Shown here in pieces: positions 14,665 to 19,966 of a stretch of DNA of 19,966 nt. This DNA is from an uncultured Porphyromonas sp. Lineage in GTDB: Bacteria; Bacteroidota; Bacteroidia; Bacteroidales; Porphyromonadaceae. Within the stretch, counting starts at the first letter, position 1, and every line of letters starts with the position of its first letter. The stretch covers positions 1 to 19,966 of the forward strand of contig NZ_UQJH01000023.1 of the NCBI RefSeq assembly GCF_900541275.1, written 5' to 3'. The notes below the pieces were generated by a model. It made no database searches. It was not told the origin of the DNA and saw only the letters and a program-made list of their open reading frames with translations. The translations under genes and the position numbers were made by a program.

Positions 14665-16410
14665 TTATTTCGTTTTGCCCAGCAGATCGTAGGACTGGTG
14701 GATGTAATTCCACTTGAGCACCGTTGCCTTGACCCTGATGGTGATCTCCGGATTGTTGATCGGTGGGATCTCAGGATCGGGATCGGGCTCGAGGGGGTTG
14801 TCGTCGGGCTTAGGGATGTAGGGATCTTTGGGATCGACCGGGTCGTAATTGTACCCCAGACCATTGACTCCCTGTATCTCGAGGTCGTAGATGTTATTGC
14901 GTCGGGTATCGCAGTTGTAGATCTTATTGGGCTCGCCCTGAGCATTGAGGGGCGTGAGGTAGACCATCCGCCCACCGGCATACTTCCGGGCGCTCTTATT
15001 GCCATCTGCCCTGGCAGCGAGGAGCGTATCGTAGATGATGCCATTGGCTCCGACGTAGAAGGTGCCGGGCGTGTCGTGCATCAGGAAGAACGTATCTCCC
15101 TCGTGAGAGTCCATCAGATCAGGTATGGAGAAGCGTGACGAATCGAAGAGCTCCTTTTTCTTCGCCATATCCCAACTCGGTATCTCCGTGACACAGATCC
15201 AGTACCAGCGATCCTTCATAAAGTCCTCCGAAGAAGCATCCTTAACGTGCTTCCTCATCTTTTCCCAAGTCTCTAAACTCCTCTTAAAGGTACCGGGCGC
15301 ATTTGGCAACTCAGATGTCGTGAGCTTCCGTGCATCTTTCTCTGTGTAGACCACGCGACTCATAGCAGAGAAGTAGGGGAAGGCCTTCTCATTGAACTCG
15401 CCTCTCTTTCCCTTGCTTATCTTGCCGAGGTCACCATAGACCTTGGCATAGGTGACCTTGTCGTAGCCGATCGTGCGGGGATAGGGTTTGCTCTGCCCCT
15501 TGGTCTCCTCGAGTGCATGCTCGTAGAAGTAGATCCCGTCGGCGACAGACTGCTTCCCGCTCGCTGTTGCTGACAGCTTCTTCCAGGCAAAGTTGCCTTT
15601 GTCATCGGGATTCTTGATCACATCCGAGAGCTTCATCAGGCCGCTCTCAGCGGAGGCGGTGCTGAGTCCATCGTAAAGGCCATCTATCCCCATGGTGCGC
15701 TCACCGGCATGATATCGGTAGAGGTAGACCTGCTTGCCGCTACCGGCGACAGCCCAGTGCAGGTTGGCGATCGTGCCGGGGACCCCGGTGGGGGTAAAGC
15801 CGGACTTCTTGTAGAGCTGAGCCTTGGAGACGACACGCTCGACAGGGAGAGGCTCATCCTTGGGGAAGACATTATCGCCCGGTCTTGCCGGTGTCACCAC
15901 ATCGGGCTTGATATCGGCACTGAGATTGACAGCTCCGGTCATGGTGAAGCCTTTCTCATCCATCAGTAGGCTGATCTGATCGAGACCTATAGTGGTCTGC
16001 TCACTGCGCGAGAGGGTATTCAGGGGGAGGGTGTGACCATTGAGGAGGATGGTGTAGTCTCTCTTCTCAGAGGGATTCTGCACCCCATTGACCTTAAACG
16101 TCGCTTGGTAGATGGGTGCATTCCTCGTGTCGGGGGTAGCCTGCATCCAGCCCTCCTTGGCGAGCCAGAGGTTGAGCATATGGACCGCTCCCTCTCCGCT
16201 CCCATTGAGCGGATCAGCATTACTCTCCGAGACAGCACGAGGGGACATGGTGCCAATGACCGAAGTACGGAGAGTGACCATAGTCGACGAGGTGCTCTCC
16301 GTCGCGGGCTCACTTGTGGAGACGTTGCTGCGACACCCGGAGGCGAGGAGCAGCGTCAGCGCAAGGAGAGGGGTCGCTATGTAGTGGTCGAAATATCTCA
16401 TGGCAGTCAT
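14665..16410 (-). CDS. Paralogue of the major fimbrillin (Mfa1/FimA family lipoprotein)
   Basis: Secreted lipoprotein of 581 aa from the ATG at 16410, which overlaps the anchor-gene stop as TGATG. A start three codons later is also possible. Lipobox ASGC gives Cys26, and Arg58-Ala59 (MSPRAVSES) is the candidate maturation site. It resembles the major fimbrillin at several points: HAGERTMG near 235 against YAGERKMG, TYAKVYGDLG against AYAKVYGVYT, DTRRNNIYDLEI near 499 against DTRRNNIYVVNV, and the linker NYDPVDPKDPYIPKPDDN against NYDPNDTEDPNIPKPNNP. It ends in VLKWNYIHQSYDL, the Trp-containing strand motif. It is longer than the major subunit and has a more divergent middle. A subunit at the stalk-anchor or stalk-tip junction is likely, but an alternative stalk protein is possible. 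Confidence 0.85.
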   Translation of the reverse strand: MTAMRYFDHYIATPLLALTLLLASGCRSNVSTSEPATESTSSTMVTLRTSVIGTMSPRAVSESNADPLNGSGEGAVHMLNLWLAKEGWMQATPDTRNAPIYQATFKVNGVQNPSEKRDYTILLNGHTLPLNTLSRSEQTTIGLDQISLLMDEKGFTMTGAVNLSADIKPDVVTPARPGDNVFPKDEPLPVERVVSKAQLYKKSGFTPTGVPGTIANLHWAVAGSGKQVYLYRYHAGERTMGIDGLYDGLSTASAESGLMKLSDVIKNPDDKGNFAWKKLSATASGKQSVADGIYFYEHALEETKGQSKPYPRTIGYDKVTYAKVYGDLGKISKGKRGEFNEKAFPYFSAMSRVVYTEKDARKLTTSELPNAPGTFKRSLETWEKMRKHVKDASSEDFMKDRWYWICVTEIPSWDMAKKKELFDSSRFSIPDLMDSHEGDTFFLMHDTPGTFYVGANGIIYDTLLAARADGNKSARKYAGGRMVYLTPLNAQGEPNKIYNCDTRRNNIYDLEIQGVNGLGYNYDPVDPKDPYIPKPDDNPLEPDPDPEIPPINNPEITIRVKATVLKWNYIHQSYDLLGKTK

Positions 16411-17366
16411 CACTTCAGTATCACGTTCCGGTAAACCAAGTTCCACTGCTTGACAGTGACGGCGACCATCATCCAGGTCCCTTGGTCGGTAGGCTCAAGC
16501 TCGACGATCATATCAATAGGGCGCCGGCAGAAGTTGACCTTCATCCGAGGGGTGAGATGGAAGTAGTCACCGAAGGTGGTCTCGTAAAGGACCTTACCCT
16601 CGCTGTCGCTCAGTGCCAGCTTCGTCTCCGCTGCTCTGTCAGCGACAATGCGGAAGAGATCCATCGACACTGTACCAAATACCTCATCGCTGACGACGTG
16701 AAGGGGCTGACGGTAGGTCACCTCACCGGCCTGGGGGAGACCACTTGCGAGGAGGGCATTCTCCGGCGTGGTCACCTCGAGGGTGTAGGCTCCGGCGGGG
16801 AGGCCCTTGACGGAGAAATTGAGCGTATGGAGCTTCTCCTCCATCCCCATCACCAATGTATCGGTGACGGTACCTCGGGACGCATAGCCGGTATTGTCGT
16901 ACTTGTCACTGATCCCGTACCAGATATCCGGCAGGTCAGCGTGCGTCTGCGGGGTCGTCTCGAGGGCGAGGAGCAGCTGATCTATAGAGGTAACCTCATC
17001 GAGACGATAGGGGGTGAAGTCCTCGGCAAGGAGCGAGACAAAGGTGAGCTTACCATACTCTCTCACCACCACATCACAGAAGGAGTTCGCTGTGGTAGGA
17101 GGCGTCTTCTGCTCGGGTAGCTCCAGCTTGACCCTCGAGCCATCGGTGCGGAAGGCCATCACACGGAAGTCCCTTCCCTTGGCAAGCGGGGCATACTTAT
17201 CGGGCACAGAGCCCCCGCACGGAACAGCGTACTGCATCTGCAGCCTGACGATCTGCGGACAGTCGCTCAGATCCTCGTAGACGCAGGGGTGACACCCGGT
17301 TAGGAGTAATCCCATCACTCCGAGCAGCGAGGTAACTATCGTGAGTGGTAAAAGTCTCTTCCTCAT
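16410..17366 (-). CDS. FimB/Mfa2 family fimbrial anchor lipoprotein
   Basis: Lipoprotein of 318 aa (325 if the ATG at 17387 is used; MRKRLLPL at 17366 is the more usual signal-peptide start). Lipobox LTGC gives Cys25, followed at once by the family signature CVYEDLSDCPQ and a further VPCGG. This family tethers the fimbria to the outer membrane and limits fibre length in P. gingivalis (Mfa2 and FimB). Unlike its neighbours it has no Arg-Ala maturation junction, so its N-terminal strand should stay in place. Its C-terminus TVKQWNLVYRNVILK has the Trp-containing strand seen in the pilins. It follows the major fimbrillin gene after a hairpin-rich gap and overlaps the next gene by one base, the expected position for an anchor gene. 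Confidence 0.93.
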   Translation of the reverse strand: MRKRLLPLTIVTSLLGVMGLLLTGCHPCVYEDLSDCPQIVRLQMQYAVPCGGSVPDKYAPLAKGRDFRVMAFRTDGSRVKLELPEQKTPPTTANSFCDVVVREYGKLTFVSLLAEDFTPYRLDEVTSIDQLLLALETTPQTHADLPDIWYGISDKYDNTGYASRGTVTDTLVMGMEEKLHTLNFSVKGLPAGAYTLEVTTPENALLASGLPQAGEVTYRQPLHVVSDEVFGTVSMDLFRIVADRAAETKLALSDSEGKVLYETTFGDYFHLTPRMKVNFCRRPIDMIVELEPTDQGTWMMVAVTVKQWNLVYRNVILK

Positions 17367-17450
17367 ATCTGTCTCATGGTTTCCCATGCACTTACATTTT
17401 CAAAGCTTCGCTCTCCCTTAGTGGATGGGGGGAGTCATTCTCTATATCGT

Positions 17451-17529
17451 GGGCAGGTGGGCGGTCAAGCCCGCCTGCCCTATGCCGGCTAAGCGCCGGA
17501 CTTAATCGGGAAGATCTCTCGTGAGAGAT
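17451..17529 (-). terminator. Hairpin array between fimbrillin and anchor genes
   Basis: Three stems follow the fimbrillin stop. ATCTCTC and GAGAGAT (17514-17529) form 7 bp with a 2-nt loop. CCGGC and GCCGG (17485-17499) form 5 bp. GGGCAGG-x-GGGC and GCCC-x-CCTGCCC (17451-17480) form 11 bp around one mismatch. No T-run follows, so partial termination or 3'-end protection is more likely than a full stop. Either would leave the fimbrillin mRNA more abundant than the downstream genes. Confidence 0.6.
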
Positions 17530-17531
17530 GA

Positions 17532-19085
17532 TCAGTGCTTAGAGAGGGTAACGTCGCGATCAACAACGTTCCAGGGGAGGATCTGCGTGAAGAATGCAGC
17601 GAAGGTCTCAGCCTCGTCCCAAGAGGGATCACCACCATCAGGAGGAGTGGTAGGCTCGTCGGGGTTATTGGGCTTCGGGATGTTCGGATCCTCGGTATCG
17701 TTCGGGTCGTAGTTCATACCAACCTTCTCGAAGGCAGTAACGTTAACGACGTAGATGTTGTTACGGCGAGTATCAGCGTAGATAGTGGTCTTACCACTCT
17801 TGACCTGGTTCCAGGGCATACGATAGACGCACTTACCATTCTCGTACATGTAAGACTTCTGACCGGGAGCGGTAACGCTAAGCTTAGCAGCCTCTGCGCT
17901 GGCGTAGAAGACACCATCGGTCTCACCGAGGAAGAAGGAAGTACCGGGAGCGAAGCTCTCAGCCTTGACGAGAGTCTGCACTACAACACCCTCCTGACCA
18001 CCGTCAGCCTGATCCTTAGGCTCGGCGGTAGCGGGATCAAAGTACTTATTGGTGCCCTTCTGTGCCTTAAAGACATTCTTGATGGTCATGACCTCCTTCG
18101 GAGTGTATACACCGTATACCTTAGCATATGCGTTACGGTGTGCACCGAGGTTAGCCGCATCTGCAGGGTTGGCAACGGAGTTCTCGAAGAAGTAGTAACC
18201 GGCCTTAGCGAAAGGCGTGCTGTAGTCAGCCACCTTAGCAACGAGAGCGCGGTCAGTCAGCTCAGCGAACTGGAACTTCTCACGATTAGCCTTATCCGTG
18301 GTGGCGTCATCGTCATAGGTTGCAGTGGTAACTACACCATCTACGAGAGACTTGAAGTTAGCATACTTATTAGCAGCACCCATCTTGCGCTCACCGGCGT
18401 AGTTTCCGAAGACGTAGGTCTTCTTAGCACCCATGGCACCACCATACTTCAGCCCGGTGAGGTCACCGAGGTTGTCCGTGGTAGTAATAGCCTCAGAGGT
18501 GTTGAGAGGAGTGGTGACGATACCCTGAGCCACGACGCGCTCAGCATTCAGCTGGAAGCCGTTCTTATTCTCATCGGGAGCGTTGAGAGCATTGACATCC
18601 TCCTCGCTGATCTTGGGCTGTACGACGAAGGTGGCGACCTTAGAGGTCATAACGAAGCCCTTGGTGTCATCAGCATAGGTTGCAGCAGTCTCTGTATCAG
18701 CAGAAACAAACTCAGCAGCAGCGTTGACAACTCCGGGCAGAGTGATGCCACCCTTGTTGAGTACAAGAGCGAAGGCACGAGATCCTGCCTTGGTCTTGAA
18801 TGCATTGGTCTTGTAGTACTCACCTATCTGCTTGAAGTCAGTACCAAGGGTGGTGAACTCCAGAGTAGGCTCGTTAGAGATCAGAGAGATGCTCTTGACA
18901 GCACCCTCCTCGGCACGACCTACATTGTCAGTCTCAGCACGAAGCTCGTTGCCGGCGCCGATGGTGAGAGAGGCGTAGGTGTTGCCCTGAGCGACCTCAG
19001 GGGTAGCCTCGTTGTTGGTTTTGTTGCAGGCAGCGAAGCTGAGAGCTACGAGAGCCGCTGCAACGGTAGTTGTTACTTTTCTCAT
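17532..19085 (-). CDS. Major fimbrillin, Mfa1/FimA family lipoprotein
   Basis: Stalk subunit precursor of 517 aa. The signal peptide MRKVTTTVAAALVALSFAAC has lipobox FAAC with Cys20. Two Arg-Ala junctions, 49-50 and 57-58 (DNVGRAEEG), are candidates for the trypsin-like cleavage that in P. gingivalis removes the N-terminal strand and opens the groove for polymerisation. YAGERKMG near 227 and DTRRNNIYVVNV near 435 are shared with its paralogue two genes on. A Pro/Asp-rich linker (NYDPNDTEDPNIPKPNNP) leads to the C-terminal strand ILPWNVVDRDVTL. Codon use is strongly biased and the reverse strand is free of stops across the gene, as in highly expressed genes. It sits directly before the anchor gene, the normal place for the main subunit. 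Closest to Mfa1 in architecture; identity to a named species protein is not claimed. Confidence 0.88.
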   Translation of the reverse strand: MRKVTTTVAAALVALSFAACNKTNNEATPEVAQGNTYASLTIGAGNELRAETDNVGRAEEGAVKSISLISNEPTLEFTTLGTDFKQIGEYYKTNAFKTKAGSRAFALVLNKGGITLPGVVNAAAEFVSADTETAATYADDTKGFVMTSKVATFVVQPKISEEDVNALNAPDENKNGFQLNAERVVAQGIVTTPLNTSEAITTTDNLGDLTGLKYGGAMGAKKTYVFGNYAGERKMGAANKYANFKSLVDGVVTTATYDDDATTDKANREKFQFAELTDRALVAKVADYSTPFAKAGYYFFENSVANPADAANLGAHRNAYAKVYGVYTPKEVMTIKNVFKAQKGTNKYFDPATAEPKDQADGGQEGVVVQTLVKAESFAPGTSFFLGETDGVFYASAEAAKLSVTAPGQKSYMYENGKCVYRMPWNQVKSGKTTIYADTRRNNIYVVNVTAFEKVGMNYDPNDTEDPNIPKPNNPDEPTTPPDGGDPSWDEAETFAAFFTQILPWNVVDRDVTLSKH

Positions 19086-19149
19086 AATTGTTTTGAGTTA
19101 GTGAAAAAGAAACTGTTGTTAGTAATATAGTAATGTAATTTCAGTCGTA

Positions 19150-19181
19150 TCGGACGGCGCTTATTATCGGACGAGTCGGAC
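19150..19181 (-). repeat. GTCCGA repeat cluster upstream of the fimbrillin gene
   Basis: Three TCGGAC units start at 19150, 19167 and 19176 (GTCCGA on the minus strand). The minus-strand sequence GTCCGACTCGTCCGA differs at one base from GTCCGACTTGTCCGA at 7095-7109 on the plus strand. The same motif thus marks both ends of the fimbrial gene group, in opposite orientation. Confidence 0.65.
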
Positions 19182-19215
19182 AGTGCGATGTGAAGTCCTA
19201 ATATATGTCAAGTAG

Positions 19216-19243
19216 TCTACCGGGCACCGCTGTGCCCGGTAGA
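19216..19243 (-). terminator. Hairpin after the OmpA-family gene
   Basis: 19216-19227 and 19232-19243 form a perfect 12-bp stem (TCTACCGGGCAC with GTGCCCGGTAGA) with a 4-nt loop. It begins 10 bases after the stop codon of the upstream gene and points to termination before the fimbrillin transcript. A T-run is lacking, so some read-through is possible. Confidence 0.7.
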
Positions 19244-19253
19244 TAAGTCCCTA

Positions 19254-19966
19254 TCAGAGGCTCTCGAGGAGCTTGCGGAGCTCGGCGAGGTTGTCGGCGG
19301 CACGCTTGTCGCCCTTGGCGATGGCCTCGCTGAAGCACTTCTCCGCCTCATCGTACTTGCCGGTGAGGGCAAGGGCGATACCGCGGTTGTTGAGCGTCTC
19401 GGCTGTTGGAGCCTTGACCTGACTCAGTCGGGTGAGGGCGGCTGCGGCATTCCCGCTCACGAGCTCAGCAGCGGCAGCGTTGGTCAGCGCAGCGGGCTCA
19501 TTGGGGAAGTACTTCTCGGCAATGGCGAAGACCTCCTTGAAGTCCTCACTGCCGACCGGATAACTATTGGCTACGAGGTACATCTCGTTAAGGCTGAGGA
19601 GCTTCGGTGCGGTCTTGATCCGCTCCCGTGCCTCCTCGAGGTTGAATCCCCGGACGGTGTAGGCAAAGGCATAGTCCGTGCGACGCACCTTGGCATAGAG
19701 ACCGGCGTCAGACACCAGCTCGCGGAAGGGGGCACCGCCATTGAGGGCGCGCACCTTCGGGTCGCGGGCGTCACCGCCATAGTTGTCGATGATCTGCTGC
19801 AGGTCAGCCTTATAGCTGAGGTCGGACTCACGGACGAGCTTCTCCACGCCTGCCCAGTCCTCACCACGTCCGGCGATGGTCATGTCAGTCCGCTTGATGC
19901 CGTGGGTGCGACTGAGGTAGTCGGCAAAGGACTTCGCACGGCGCTCGGAGAGTGCCTTATTATACT
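19254..19966 (-). CDS. OmpA-family/TPR envelope protein, C-terminal part
   Basis: The gene enters from beyond the window; 236 residues are visible and the true start is not. The first visible residues, YNKALSERRAKSFADYLSR, followed by a GRGEDW segment, match the peptidoglycan-binding OmpA C-terminal domain (N-x-x-L-S-x-R-R-A and G-x-G-E). The domain seems extended by an insertion, then helical repeats end the protein. The clearest is a tetratricopeptide unit, LNNRGIALALTGKYDEAEKCFSEAIAKGD. The likely place is the periplasm or outer membrane, linking to the cell wall. OmpA-type genes, some annotated DUF3868, are commonly found next to fimbrillin genes in Bacteroidales (from memory). A link to fimbrial assembly is inferred from position only. 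The internal ATG at 19883 is not the start because the domain begins before it. Confidence 0.8.
   Translation of the reverse strand, partial: YNKALSERRAKSFADYLSRTHGIKRTDMTIAGRGEDWAGVEKLVRESDLSYKADLQQIIDNYGGDARDPKVRALNGGAPFRELVSDAGLYAKVRRTDYAFAYTVRGFNLEEARERIKTAPKLLSLNEMYLVANSYPVGSEDFKEVFAIAEKYFPNEPAALTNAAAAELVSGNAAAALTRLSQVKAPTAETLNNRGIALALTGKYDEAEKCFSEAIAKGDKRAADNLAELRKLLESL

Larger units (their letters stand above)
19086..19253. promoter_or_regulatory. Leader and presumed promoter region of the fimbrillin gene
   Basis: The 168 bp upstream of the fimbrillin ATG are A/T-rich close to the gene, with an A-rich stretch (CTCAAAACAATT) just before the start codon in place of a Shine-Dalgarno site. 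No TAnnTTTG box is visible on the minus strand. Three TCGGAC units (19150, 19167 and 19176) lie in the middle. A promoter is expected here because a terminator-like hairpin separates the upstream gene. Confidence 0.4.

Noticed and set aside
17535..19130. Long plus-strand open frame of about 530 codons across the fimbrillin gene
   Set aside because: It is exactly antisense to a clear lipoprotein gene, and the translation has no recognisable protein features. It results from strong codon bias that avoids codons giving stops on the reverse strand.
19200..19211. TTGACA followed by TATATT upstream of the fimbrillin gene, like a classical -35 and -10
   Set aside because: The two hexamers are directly adjacent instead of about 17 bases apart, and Bacteroidota promoters do not follow this consensus.
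19086..19253. Invertible promoter for phase variation of the fimbrillin gene
   Set aside because: The only strong inverted repeat is a tight hairpin with a 4-nt loop. There is no separated pair of inverted repeats flanking a promoter-sized segment, and no recombinase gene is seen.

Overview
The window looks like a chromosomal segment of a fairly GC-rich Bacteroidota, most likely a Porphyromonas species or close relative. The evidence is a complete Na+-translocating NADH:quinone reductase (nqrABCDEF) operon, a FimA/Mfa1-type (type V) lipoprotein fimbria locus with a typical FimB/Mfa2 anchor, Bacteroidota-style TAnnTTTG promoter boxes, and AT-rich leaders without strong Shine-Dalgarno sites. 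The species cannot be fixed from sequence alone. Every gene I accept is on the minus strand, so the biological reading order runs from high to low coordinates.

Region 1 (19966 to 7615) is a fimbrial locus. It opens with the 3' end of an OmpA-family/TPR protein (cut by the window edge), followed by a 12-bp stem hairpin. Next come a major fimbrillin, a FimB/Mfa2-like anchor, a paralogue of the major fimbrillin, two more fimbrillin-like lipoproteins, and a very large (about 1337 aa) lipoprotein that is probably the tip adhesin. The anchor and the next gene overlap as TGATG, the two middle accessory genes overlap as ATGA, and the other junction is only 14 nt. Hairpins between the fimbrillin and anchor genes may set a high ratio of stalk subunit to the rest. 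The subunits show a complementary pattern. All five fimbrillin-like proteins carry an Arg-Ala junction 32-47 residues after the lipid cysteine, and the anchor does not. All but the putative tip end in a Trp-containing strand motif. This fits strand-exchange assembly with an anchor that only donates and a tip that only accepts.

Region 2 (7614 to 6836) is about 780 bp without a credible gene. It is a mosaic of repeats: two strong hairpins, a hairpin flanked by an A/T run, a 30-bp perfect palindrome overlapping a tandem 22-bp repeat, a 30-bp tandem repeat rich in GTCCGA, a G-rich purine tract, a terminator-like hairpin, a copy of a 31-bp dispersed repeat, and the nqr promoter.

Region 3 (6835 to 780) is the six-gene nqr operon in the canonical order A-B-C-D-E-F. 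All the cofactor-binding residues I looked for are present, and the operon ends in a strong G/C-rich terminator. The enzyme oxidises NADH, reduces quinone and exports Na+.

Region 4 (779 to 1) holds a small MmcQ/YjbR-family gene, a cluster of related inverted TTTGCA-containing sequences upstream of it, a pair of 21-bp direct repeats, and a second, inverted copy of the 31-bp dispersed repeat. The two 31-bp copies bracket the mmcQ-like gene and the nqr operon.
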